The translations under genes were made by a program, and so were the position numbers. Of a stretch of DNA of 64,000 nucleotides, positions 51,692-62,310 are shown in pieces (within the stretch, counting starts at the first letter, position 1; every line of letters begins with the position of its first letter). Below the pieces are notes generated by a model. It did not search any database and was not told the origin of the DNA. It worked only from the letters and a program-made list of their open reading frames with translations. The DNA lies in contig CANXME010000049.1 in the NCBI GenBank assembly GCA_948144175.1, forward strand, positions 1-64,000, written 5' to 3'. Origin of the DNA: Closterium sp. NIES-65 (lineage: Eukaryota; Streptophyta; Zygnematophyceae; Desmidiales; Closteriaceae).

Positions 51692-52582
51692 ATGAATCAA
51701 GGGAGTGGGGATGCAGTTGAGAAGAGGAATGAGCCGCCACCATCGAAGATCGAAGCATTGGATGGCTCTAACTATGAGGAATGGAGCGGGCGGATGAGGA
51801 GCACCTTCAAGCGCTACAAGCTGTTGAAACTTGCGATGGGGGAAGAGAACATGCCGGAGGAAGGAGATGCCCCTGATCGGTTGATTGAGAAGAGAGCGGT
51901 GCTATACGACTTGATCCTTTAGTCTGTCAACAACGACATGTTCCAGCACATCAAGGATTTGGTGGAGCTCGATGACTCCAAACCGAAGGCGTGGAAGTTA
52001 CTACGCGATGTGATTCAGCCCAATACGCTGCCTATGGTGATTGTGTTGGAGAAGGAGTTGGCGGCCCTCTCCATGCGATCGGGAGACGATGTGAAGCCGG
52101 TCCTTGACAAAATCAAGGACATTAATGCGAGGATGGCAGCGGTGGGCAGCAAGGTGTCGCAGATGCAGCAGTGCACCAAGATCATCTCGGTGCTTGACAA
52201 CACATGGGAAAACCTCATCCCGACCCTCAACACTCAGCAGGACCAGTGGACGCCTAAGTAGCTATGGCAGCAGATTCTGAAGGAGGACTTCCGCAGGCGC
52301 CACACGGGAGGTGGTTCTGCCAACAAGACTACTGAGGGGTAAGGAGGCAGCAGAGTAAGAGTGGGTGGGAGAGGCCGAGGCCGTGGGAGAGGCTTTGGCA
52401 GAGGGAGAGGTCGAGGTGACTACAATGAGGGGCATGGGAGCTCTGGTGGCAGGAGGAGCACCCGAATGGAGGGTGCGTGCTGGTACTGCAAGAAGGCTGG
52501 CCACCCATGGTGCAAATGTTTCAGCCGACGTGAGGGATGGGCGCCTCTAGATATGAAGCCGCCAAGTGGTGAACGTGCATGA
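51692..52582 (+). pseudogene. gag: element E Gag
   Basis: From ATG 51692 (MNQGSGDAV): capsid start IEALDGSNYEEWSGRM, a TAG after YDLIL, then FQHIKDLVELDDSKPKAW and KDINARMAAVG. A TAG after QWTPK and further damage precede a Gly/Arg-rich stretch and a CCHC knuckle CWYCKKAGHPWCKC. It ends at TGA after SGERA. Confidence 0.87.
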
Positions 52583-52699
52583 GGTGGCGCCATGCAAGGT
52601 TCAGGTGCACATGGTGAAGGTGCATATGGTAAAGCCGACCCTGGGATGTTCCTCATGGTTGAGGATGTGCAACGAGTGGAGGTGATGTGGGTTTGGTTG

Positions 52700-52948
52700 G
52701 GAAGGTTGTGATGCACCCCCTCACTCACTGGATGATAGATTCGGGTTGCACAAGTCATATGACCCCACGGGAATATTTGCTTGATATGAAGTCCCCACGG
52801 GAAGATTTGCTTGCTGTTTCAGGTGCTTTGCTTCTTGTGAATGGTGTTGGGAATGCCAAGGTGTTGGGAGCCAATGGGGAGCTTGTGGGGTTGGGAAATG
52901 TGCTGCTGGTTGAAGGTTTGTCCGCTAACCTACTTTTTGTGCGCTGAC
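52700..52948 (+). pseudogene. pol: element E protease
   Basis: HWMIDSGCTSHMTP is an intact aspartic protease motif, followed by LLVNGVGNAKVLGANGE and LSANLLFVR, the usual copia protease end. The frame ends at TGA and shifts into the pre-integrase region. Confidence 0.87.
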
Positions 52949-53880
52949 TGCAGAAAAGCAAGGTTGAAGCGACCTTCGGCCCAACCAGCTATCGTGCAAA
53001 GCTTGGGAAGTTGCTGCTATAGAACCTGGACAAGAAGAGCAGCTGCATACCCGTGGCAGCTCCCAATCATCCCTTGGAATGAGAAACCTCCAGCAACGGC
53101 AGCGGCAGTAGCAATGGCAAAGGCAACTGAGGGAGGAGAGAAGACTGCACCAACGGTTGGGGCCCAAGATGCAGTCAAGAACGTGCAGCAGCCACATCAG
53201 CCGCATGATGAGGTGCTTGCTGGTGTGGATGGGACAGCTGCATGGGCAAAGGCTTCATCTAGGAGTGGTGAGGCCGATTGGGAGACGTGGCACGAGAGGT
53301 TGTGTCACATCAACATTCCTATGCTACAGAAGTTGGTGAAGGATAGGAGCTTGAAGAGGTTGGAGGTGAAAGGGGCAGCGAAGGAGATGGGAGCTGACAT
53401 ACATGCCTTGAGACAAAATTCACCAAGTTCCCATTCAGCAGCGGCACTGGACCAGCCAAGGCACCACTCGCACTTGTGCACATGGATGTGGTGGGCTGTA
53501 CAAGGGCCCCTTCGCTCTCGGGCAGCCGCTACTTCTTGACGATTGTGGACGATCACGCTCGTGCAGTGTGGGTCTACCCTCCGAAGACTAAGGGGGAGGT
53601 GGCAGGGGTTGTTCTTAAGGAGTGGATGCCGAGAGCTTAATGGGAGAGATGACACAAGGTGAAGGTGATCCGCACTGACAATGCGGGAGAGTTCATCCGT
53701 GCTGATGTTGAGAAGGGGCTGAAGCATAAGGGAATCCAGCATCAGCTCACAGTGCCCTACAACCCACAACAGAACGGCGTGGCTGAGCGGTTCAACTGGA
53801 CCCTCTAGGAAGGTGCTCGCACTCTCCTCAGACGTACAGAGCTGCCGAATCAGTTTTGGGTGACTGCATCACGATAGACC
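52949..53880 (+). pseudogene. pol: element E integrase
   Basis: WETWHERLCHINIPMLQKLV is the zinc-binding His pair; its Cys pair is lost in a frameshift near 53395. The core reads MDVVGCTRAPS, RTDNAGEFIRAD and QQNGVAERF with all three acidic residues, in a frame with TAA (53638), TGA (53648) and TAG (53806) stops. It ends just before the microsatellite. Confidence 0.85.
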
Positions 53881-53891
53881 TTCTTGTGAAG

Positions 53892-54013
<122 letters not shown>

Positions 54014-54049
54014 GATGCTCCTTCACGTGCCCAACGTCCGCCTGACCAT

Positions 54050-55200
54050 CCTAGAAGGGATGTGCGCCCACCTAACAGGCTGACCTATCCTTGTTTTGGA
54101 AACCCAAAGGTGGTATAAGCTGGGAGTGTGGTTGAGCAATGTGATGAGGATGAGATAGCACAGTGCTACTGGGTAGCCGTCCCTGAGCCTAAGACGCTAG
54201 CTGAGGCACTGAGCCGGTCTGGTGCTGAAAAATGGAAGCAGAGTGTGAAGGAGGAGTATGACTCTCTGCTGGAGAATGAGACTTGGGAGGTGTGTGAGCT
54301 GCCTCCTGGGAAGAAGGCAACCTCTTTGAAGCTGATCTTCAGGCACAAGTATGTACTTGATGGAGAGCTGGCCCGCTATAAGTCAAGGCTTGTGGCAAAG
54401 GGGTTTCGGCAGACAAAGGGGAACGATTTTGATGAGATTTTTGCTCCTATGGGGAAAGGGACAACACTTAGGGTGATGTTGGGAACGGCTGCAAACCGTG
54501 GATGGAGGATCTGTACATGCGGATGGACATCACTACTGCCTTCCTCAATGGGATAATCCTGGAGGAGCTGTACATGCAGTAGCCTAAGGGATGGATGATG
54601 GGAGTGGCAGGGTGTGCAGGCCGAAGAAGGCCATCTATGGCTTGAAGCATGCTCCTCGCGCATGGAACCACAAGCTGGAGGAGACACTGCTGGCTGGGGG
54701 ATTCAAGAAAAGCGAGTGTGATCACAGCCTGTTCCTGTTGCAAGAGAACGAGCAGTTCCTCATGCTCTTGGTGTATGTGGATGACATCCTTCTCTTCTCT
54801 GAATCATCATGCTTTGACCGACCCTGTGGAGAAGATGCTGGAGATGCAGTTCAAGTGCTTGAAGATGGGAGATGTGAAGTATTACTTGGGGATACATGTT
54901 GAGAGGGACCTTGACAAGGGAGTGTTGAGGTTGCACCAAAGGAAGTATTCTGAGGGCTGGCCGAGAAGTACGGGCTGCAGGATGGAGGAAGGCCAGCAAC
55001 CCCACTGCCTTCAGGGTTCACTGTGGAGCCCTGTACTGATGAGGAGGTGGTGGGTGAGAGCAACAGGAAGCTGTTTCATTCCATAGTTGGGGCACTCAAA
55101 TATGCGGCAAACCATACGCGGCCCGACATAGCCTTTGCTATATCTAGGCTTGCTAGTGTGGTCTCACGCCCCATGAGCAGTTGGAAGCGGCCAAAAGGTT
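54050..55200 (+). pseudogene. pol: element E reverse transcriptase
   Basis: The frame at 54128-54556 has [35 protein letters not shown] and FDEIFAPM. After a frame change come MDDGSGRVCRPKKAIYGLKHAP and LLVYVDDILLFSES with the intact YVDD box, then GDVKYYLGIHVERD and NHTRPDIAFAISRLA. At least three frameshifts separate these. Confidence 0.88.
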
Positions 55201-55269
55201 GGTCTGATGTGGGAGTGCTACAGCATCAGTGGGCTTGGAGTACAGTGCTATGCGACAGAGGCTGCAATG

Positions 55270-55735
55270 GGGTGCAGCTGATTTGAGCAAGGGGGAGACG
55301 CTCCTGACCTGCTACACTGACGCTAGCATCAACTCTGTGAAGGCGGATGGCACCAGCATTGGTGGCTATGTGTGCCTGTTTGGTGGTGGTGCAGTGATCT
55401 GGCGCAGCAAGAAACAGAATGAGGTGGGGCTGTCCTCATGCGAGACCGAGTACATGGCCCTTCATCATGGAGCCAAGGAGGTAGTGTGGCTGAGGTGTTT
55501 GTTGGAGGAGATCAGAGTGTGTCAGAAGGACCCGACTGCGATTTTTTGTGACAATGAGTCGGCTGTGAGCTTGCCAACAACGCTTGCCTTCATGGGCTGA
55601 TGAAGCCCATCAGGCCTAAGTGGCACTGGGTGAGGAGGCTCCTGGACAAGCACCCGACATACTCACCAAGCACCTGGCTGAATTCGAGCATTGGAAGGGC
55701 ATGAAGCTTGCTGGGATGAGTGTGCATTGAGGGTG
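55270..55735 (+). pseudogene. pol: element E RNase H
   Basis: CYTDASINSV, SSCETEYMAL and FCDNESAVSL carry the catalytic Asp, Glu and Asp. A frame change near 55580 follows; KHLAEFEHWKG near 55665-55700 is the element end. A purine tract AGAGGGGGAG is at 55776-55785. Confidence 0.87.
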
Positions 55736-55787
55736 CATGCTTGAGCTATGGCATGTGGCATGATGGTATGCAGCCAGAGGGGGAGTT

Positions 55788-56161
55788 TGTTATGTGATGC
55801 TATCATTTGCATTCACGTCTATCTGCCTCCCATCATATGTTCATGGATTGCATGCGTGTTTCGAGCGTGTGCAAGAATTTGTGTTTGGTGTGGTTTGGAT
55901 TCTCTGAGTGTGTGTGAATTTCTTTCTACTTGAGCAGAAATCTTAAACGACTCCTCTGCTCAAGAACATTCCGACAAACTAAGGATCTCTTCAATCGGAG
56001 CACGAATGAGAAAGTTATGATTGTTCGAAGTTGTGGTTGTGATGTGGCAACTATGGGAATTTGTGGAGTGACTCCATATGGGGTATAGACCATTTTTAGT
56101 CCAATGATTTTGTGATAATTCGACCCCTAAACTTTCTAGACTCCGTCCTTAGTCTCTAACA
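55788..56161 (+). repeat. element E 3' LTR
   Basis: TGTTATGTGATG to CTCTAACA, 374 bp, directly after the purine tract. It matches the 5' side only in its last part. Confidence 0.85.
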
Positions 56162-56166
56162 CCCTC

Positions 56167-58315
56167 CTCGACTGGTAGCCTGGATCAGGGGTCGGCACTC
56201 ACGCACGGAAACAAAAATGTTGGTCAATGGCTGGATGGGAGCAAGAATATATGTGGTGTCTGAAGTGCGATAGGGGTGCCCCCAAGCTCCATACCTGTTC
56301 CTCCGCGCAGTAGAGCCGCAGGTGCAGAAGGTGGAGAAGGAGCAACAGGGGCTGGATATCGCAGGGCAGCGCCTGGCATATATGGGCTACGCAGACGACA
56401 CGACCCTGGCCTTGCAAGGAAAGGAGCAGATTGCAGAGGCTCTGGTTATACTGGACACATTTGAAAAGCCGTCTGGCTTGGTAACGAACAAGGCAAAACA
56501 AGTCATCTTACCGCTGGGAGCCAACTTCGAAAGGGATTATGGCGGCGCGTTCAAATGGGCGAAGCCGAAAGATGCTGAGCGGTTGCTAGGGGGTCTGTGT
56601 CACGCCGGACGGGAGTGGTCTACCGACCTGGGAGAAGGCAATGGAGGAGATCAAAGAGGCTGGGGCTTTGGAGGAAGAAATTTCTCACAGAGAAAGCCAT
56701 GGGCTTGGTGGCCAACTGCTACATCTAGCCGGTGATAACTTTCCAAGCACAAGTGTACCCGCCGCCTGCAAAAGTGTGGAGGGAGGTGGAGAAGCTAATA
56801 CACAATTTCGTCTCTGGAAACAAGGCGACAACGGACAGGTTGTTCCTACTATGGAGTACGGAGCTGCTTTACACCCCGAGGCAAGATGGTAGGTTGGGAG
56901 TACACGACCCGAGCATCACGGTGGCATGCCTGGCCGCCAGACGCGTGGGCTTGATGATGACGGAAGTGAACCAGCTCAAGCGGGAGCTGATGGTGCGGGC
57001 AGCGGACCTCCCCTTAGGATTGGACACCTTCACGGCGCATGACCGTCTCATGAGGAACTTGGAAGGGAGAAGTCAGCGGTGGAAGCAAACGTGTGAGCTC
57101 TTCATAAAATCTCCCCTGGGCATCAGAACGGTGGAAGTGACGAGGGCGGAGATTGCAAAGGAGCGGATTGTTTTCAATTGCGCAATCATGGTGGTAGTAA
57201 CCGTGCTAGTGGAAGGGGACAAGGATGAAGAGGATCTGTGGGACTGGACACTAGGCGACTTGGTGAAACAGCAACATGATGGCGCCCACAGGCTGAAAAC
57301 TATGGCGGAACTCACGGAGGAGCTTGGTGGGAAGGGCCCTGCCAGGCTAGCGTTGAGAGCTTTCACAGCTACACCAACAGAATGGAGAGAGGAGCTGCTG
57401 ACCCCCTGCACGAACTCGGCTGACTGGGGCATGATGGGCGGGACAACACTCTCCATTTCTGGAAGATAGGGGGGTGATCCCGCTGAAGCAGATGCGAGGG
57501 CACTGGAAAGGGAAGCGCGCGCAGTCACACCGAATGCTGCAGTGGGCAGGCAGGTGGAGTGGATCAATCACTTGGAAGAAAGGTTTGGGCATTAGAGAGT
57601 CGCAAGTCACCCCCAGCAGACCGAGGGATGTCCTCACACGGGTTTTACAATTTCAATGTCCAAGGGGGAGAGAGGCTGGCTTCTCTAAGCGACAAACCCC
57701 TGTGCCCGCACTCCAAAGGCGAGGAGACACTAAAGCATTGCCTTCTTGCCTGCCCAAAGATCCAGAGTGTGGTTAACGCGCTGAAACGGGCCCTCAGCAT
57801 GCTAAACCCGCTTTGCGTCACGAGCTCGTTGGAAGACCTTCTCTTTTGCAAGGTGGGGAACCGCACAGCCTTCCCCGAAGCAACACTCATAGTGATAACG
57901 CTGCATCAGATTTGGTTGGAGCGGTATGAGGCAGTTTTCTGGGGGCGCAAGTTTCGGGTGCGCCGAGTCCTGAGAAAGGTCCTGATGGCTTTCAGTCAGC
58001 ATGCAAGGGTCTATACGAAGGCACGCTCGACAGCATGGTAGAAGCGGAAGGAATCGGCGCAGGCCAACATTCTGAAAGGGCTATTAGAGGAGTAGCGAAT
58101 GCTGAGCAGGATACAGCTGGCAAGCGATAAGAAGTGGACGTGGACCAGAGGTTTCGAGTCCATCAGGACCGATCCACGGACTGTTTACAACCCACCCTAG
58201 AGTCATCACTGGAGCAAACAGCCTATGCTCACTCACGCACGGTTACGACTGCAATTGTTAGTATGCATTTATGTTTGTGGTGTATAATTTCAATAATACA
58301 AAAAGAAATATGAAT
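56167..58315 (+). pseudogene. L1-like LINE ORF2, C-terminal half
   Basis: VNGWMGARIYVVSEVR*GCPQAPYLF is the LINE RT signature around R-Q-G-C-P, with TAG (56271-56273) for the conserved Gln. AYMGYADDTTLAL is the catalytic YADD box at about 56385. The thumb and connection follow to 57469. A cysteine-rich C-terminal segment PLCPHSKGEETLKHCLLACP (57688-57760) matches the zinc-binding tail of plant LINEs, and the frame ends at TAG 58039-58041. The 3' end near 58290 has AATAATACAAAAAG but no long poly-A. The 5' half is absent; the sequence starts right after element E. Confidence 0.85.
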
Positions 58316-58341
58316 GGCAAGTGTTTTTCTGCTGAGATGTT

Positions 58342-58424
58342 TGTCAAACTTATATGTTGTATCTTGTGTAGGCTATAGTGGGGTAGCCCATATGGGGTAC
58401 AACCCAATTAGGGGTAGTACTTGT
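58342..58424 (+). repeat. family-1 LTR fragment f1
   Basis: TGTCAAACTTATATG to GTAGTACTTGT, about 83 bp, matching the first two thirds of the LTR at 58959-59089. It is cut by the next LTR. Confidence 0.85.
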
Positions 58425-58958
58425 TGTCAGGCATATATGCTATAGTCTGTGTAGGCTGTAGTGGGGCAGTTCATATGGGGTACAACACTTTAGGGTTTCC
58501 TACTTGTACTCTCTTTCCTGCTTAATGCATTCATTCTCGTTTCTCGTCATGGTATCGAGCAGGTTCCCTAGTGGGAACGCTACCTAGGGCCCACCACGAT
58601 ACTTTTTTTTTCCTGCCCGGAGCGCTCTTCACTCCTGCCCGAGTCGCGCTCTGTGTGCCCTCCCTACCTTCGAGCCGCCCTTAGTGGCCCCTCTCACGGC
58701 CCCTTTGGCCGCCCTTACGGCCCCTCGCGCCGCCCTTACGGCCCCTAGCGCCGCCCTCTACGGCCCCTCGCGCCGCCCTTACGGCCCCTTAAGGCCCCTC
58801 GCGTCGCCCTTACAGCCCTCGCGCGGCCCCCTTTCGGCCCCTCGCGGCGCCCTTTCCGGCCCCTTACGGCCCCGTCGGCCCTGCCTAGGCCCCTTACGGC
58901 CCCGTCGGCCCCATCTAGGCCCCTTGCGACCCCGCTACGGCCCCGCCTAGGCCCCTTA
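58425..58958 (+). mobile_element. family-1 5' end f2: LTR, primer site and leader array
   Basis: LTR 58425-58549 (TGTCAGGCATAT to TCTCGTCA), primer site TGGTATCGAGCAGG at 58550-58563, then a leader with units of CGGCCCCTCGCGCCGCCCTTA type to 58958. No gag follows because element 1e is inserted in the leader. Confidence 0.88.
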
Positions 58959-59089
58959 TGTCAGAACATTATAGTTTATACATTTGTGTAGGCTGTAGTG
59001 GGGTATCCCATATGGGGTACAACCCAATTAGGGTTAGTACTTGTACCCAACTCTTTCGTAGTTCATTCATCCATTCTCACTTCTCGTCA
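58959..59089 (+). repeat. 1e 5' LTR
   Basis: TGTCAGAACATTATAG to TCTCGTCA, 131 bp, with GTAGTGGGG and GGGGTACAACCCAATTAGGG. Confidence 0.9.
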
Positions 59090-59199
59090 TGGTATCGAGC
59101 AGGTTCCCGAGTGGGAATACTGCCTAGGGCCCACCACGTACTTTTTCCTTCTCTGCCCGGAGCGCGCTTACCTCCTAACCCAAGTAGTGCCCCGAGACG

Positions 59200-59900
59200 C
59201 CTTAGTGGCCCCCTTTTGGCCGCCCTTACTGCCCCTCGAGCCGCCCGCTACGGCCCCGCTACAGCCCCGTCGGCCCCGTTACGGCCCCGCTTTGGCCCCG
59301 CTACGGTCCCGTCGGCCCCGCTTAGGCCCCGCTACGGCCTCCCTACGGCCCCGTCGGCCCCGCTTAGGCCCCGTCGGCCCCGCTACGGCCCCGTCGGCCT
59401 CGCTTAGGCCTCGCTACGGCCACTGCTACGGCCCCGCTTAGGCCCAGTCGGCCCCGCTTAGGCCTCGTCGGCCCCACTTAGGCCCCGCTACGGCCCCGCT
59501 ACGGCCCCGCTTAGGCCCCGTCGCCCCCGCTACGGCCTCGCTACGGCCCCGCTACGGCCCCGCCGGCCCAGCTTAGGCCCCGCTACGGCCCCGCTGCGGC
59601 CCCACTTAGGCCCCATCAGCCCCGCTTAGGCCCCGTTGGCCCCGCTACGGCCCCACTACGGCCCCACTTCGGCCCCGCTAGGGCCTCGCTACGGCCCCGC
59701 TACGGCCCCGTCGACCCCGGTTAGGCCCCGCTACAGCCCCGTCGGCCCCGCTTAGGCCCCGTCGGCCCCACTACGGCCCCGCTCAGGCCTCGCTTCGGCC
59801 CCGTCGGCCCCACTACGGCCCCGCGTCGGCCCCGCTACGGCCCTGTCGGCCCCGCTACGGCCCCTCTTAGGCCCCTGCTACGGCCCCGTCCCGTCGCCAC
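59200..59900 (+). repeat. leader array of 1e
   Basis: More than 50 short units alternate between GGCCCCGCTAC, GGCCCCGCTTA and GGCCCCGTC. Beyond it, 59940-60165 has another repeat (CAGCCGAGCCGCCC units). No coding function is supported. Confidence 0.92.
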
Positions 59901-60235
59901 CGCGGCCCCGCCCACCCTTGCGGCCCGCCGCCATCTGCGACCCCACCGCCCAACGCACGCAGCGCCGGGCAGCTGAGCCGCCTGACCAGCCGAGCCGCCC
60001 AACAGCCGAGCCGCCCAGCAGCCGAGCCGCCCGACAGCCGAGCTGCCCAGCGCCGTGCAGCCGAGCCGCCCAGCAGCCGAGCCGCCCGACAGCCGAGCCG
60101 CCCAGCACCGTGCAGCAGAGCCGCCCCGCAGCCGAGCCGCCCTGCAGCCCGATCGCCCCACCTGCCTAGTAAGAGCCCAGTCTCTGCCACTGCACTGCCC
60201 TGCCTCCCTGCCCACACTGCCTGCCTACTGTTGTT

Positions 60236-61790
60236 ATGGCTTCCCCTAGCGTTCTCACTTTTGACGCTGAGGGTCGGGCAGTGGACTTTGAGGTCTGGGT
60301 AGATGATCTGCAGCTTCTTCTCCAGTGCGATAGGGCAGACGGCCTCTCCCTATTTGACCTCACTTCTGGTGCCTCCCCTGCCCCTGCTGCTGATGCTGAC
60401 GCCACTGTTCGCTCACAGTGGGCCACGCGTGATGCTGCTGCTCGCCTTGCTGTTAGCCGCCACTTACCGACCACTGAGCGTGCACACTTTAGCCAGTACA
60501 AGAGTGCTCAGACCTTGTACGACGCTGTAGTTGCACGCTACTCTTCCCCTCCCACTGCTGCACTGAGCCGCCTCATGCTACCGTTCCTCTTCCCTGACCT
60601 TGCTGCCTTTCCTACTGTCGCTGACCTCATTACGCACCTCCGCACTCTTGACACTCGCTACCGCGCTGCGCTTCCTGCTGAGTTCTGCGCCAAGAACCCC
60701 ACCCCCCCATGTACATCACCCTCTACTACATAGTCACCCGGCTCCCTGACTCTCTTCGCGTAGTCAGGGAACACTTCCTCTCTGTTTTCCCCACTACTCT
60801 CACCGTTGACCTCCTCGAGAAGGCCCTCCTAGCGATAGAGAAGAGCATAGTCGCTGTAGGAGCCTCTCGTGGTGACCCTCGCACCCCCGTCTTTGAGGGG
60901 TGTTCTTCCTTCCCCCTCTTGCCCTCTGTCGCGTCTGCTGCTGCGGCCGACCTCGTTGGTTCCAGGTCGGTCGGCGCTGCGTCTGCCCCGAGTGGGAGAC
61001 GCCGCACCGGCAAGGGCAAGGGGGGCAAGGGCACGGGAGGGGGTGGAGGGGGCAGTGGAGGTAGTGGTGGAGGCGGTGGAGGGAGTGGGGGTGGTGGTGG
61101 GAGTGGTACCGGGGATGGTGGCGGCGGCGAAAGCAGTGGAGGCGGCGGATGTGGTGGAGGTGGCGGAGGGAGCGGAGGCGGCGGAGGTAGTGGAGGAGGC
61201 GGGGGTGGAGGTGGCGGCGGAGGTGGCGGAGGCGGCGGCGGAGGCGGCGGTAGCGCTGGTGGAGCGAGTCGCGACTCTGCGCCGAGGAGTGGCTCCGGTG
61301 GTGGTCAGCGCCAGCAGCAGCAGCGGAGTGGTGTGACCATGTCCCCTCAGCACCTTCGTGAGTGGTACACTGCACGCCAGCGCGGTGGGGGTTTTGCTCC
61401 GTGCTCCTACGTTCTCCGTACCGGCGACCGCACTGGTGAGCAGTGCGAAGGTCCGCACTCCACCCAGCGCTGCTTTGGTCGCCTGACGGACGTGTGGCAT
61501 CGCCAGTTCCCTGAGGCGTTAGAGATCCCTCGCTGGGGAGATCTGGCCAAGCCCGGGGTTGCTATCTTTGATCTTGACTTTGATGCTATTCTTGCTGCCA
61601 TGTATGCTGTTGCTGATAGTGTTGAGGGTGCGTGTTACCTGTGTGTACCGCATGACCCGGGCATTGAGGCTACTACGCTAGGTGCTGGTGAGACTGCTGC
61701 TCTAGGTGCTAGTGCGTCTACTGCCCCAGGTGCCAGTGCGTCTGCCGCCCTAGGTGCTGGTGAGTCTGCTCTCTCAGGTACTACGTCGAC
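60236..61790 (+). pseudogene. gag: 1e Gag with one frameshift
   Basis: ATG 60236 (MASPSVLTFDAEG). The capsid (DFEVWVDDLQLLLQC, ARLAVSRHLP, LPFLFPDLAAF) is open to 60700. There a poly-C run shifts the frame, and the frame beginning MYITLYYIVTRL at 60709 carries on. It contains a very long Gly-rich stretch (about 61020-61260), SPQHLREWYTAR and the finger C-X13-C-X3-H-X4-C at 61402-61473, then GVAIFDLDFDAILAAMY. A sequencing slip in the poly-C cannot be excluded, so the gene might be intact. Confidence 0.88.
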
Positions 61791-62310
61791 TCAGGCCTTC
61801 CACACCTTCACACTGGACTCGGGTGAGTCCCGCTCCTTCTTTCGAGACCGCACCACTCTTACGCCGCTTAGTCTCCCTGGCAGACCCCTTTGGAGGTCCT
61901 GTCCTTGCTAGCTTCTCCACTGTCCTTCCATGCCCTGCAGCCCCCTCTGGCATCCTGTCTCGTCTCTACCTCCCCTTGTTCTCTACGAACTTGGTGAGTG
62001 GAGCTGACCTACAGGATCGAGGGGTTGACCAGTCCACTCCTGCGAGTCAGCGAGTGACCCACTGCACGTGTGCTCGGACAGGACGGCACTTGGCCACGTT
62101 CACCCGTCGGCCAGGGTCGAGCCTGTACACCCTTACCGCTGAGTCTCCTCCTACTGCTGAGTCTGCCCAGGTAGCTGCGTCGAGTCACGTGGTTGCTGCG
62201 GCGTCCAGGTCTGGTCCTGAGTCTGCCCCCTGCTCGTGTCGTGTGCTGTCCTACCAGACTCTCCTTTGGCACCACCGCCTTGGTCACCCCTCCTTGCGTC
62301 GTCTCCGAGG
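61791..62310 (+). pseudogene. pol: 1e protease and pre-integrase region
   Basis: HTFTLDSGESRSFF is an intact protease motif. A short deletion with frame change at about 61875 follows. The next frame carries FSTNLVSGADLQD and LLWHHRLGHPSLRRL, the pre-integrase and zinc start, and then shifts again near 62310. Confidence 0.85.

Noticed and set aside
59010..59040. Telomere-like TTAGGGTTAG in family-1 LTRs
   Set aside because: It is a single short word inside the LTR, not a tandem array.
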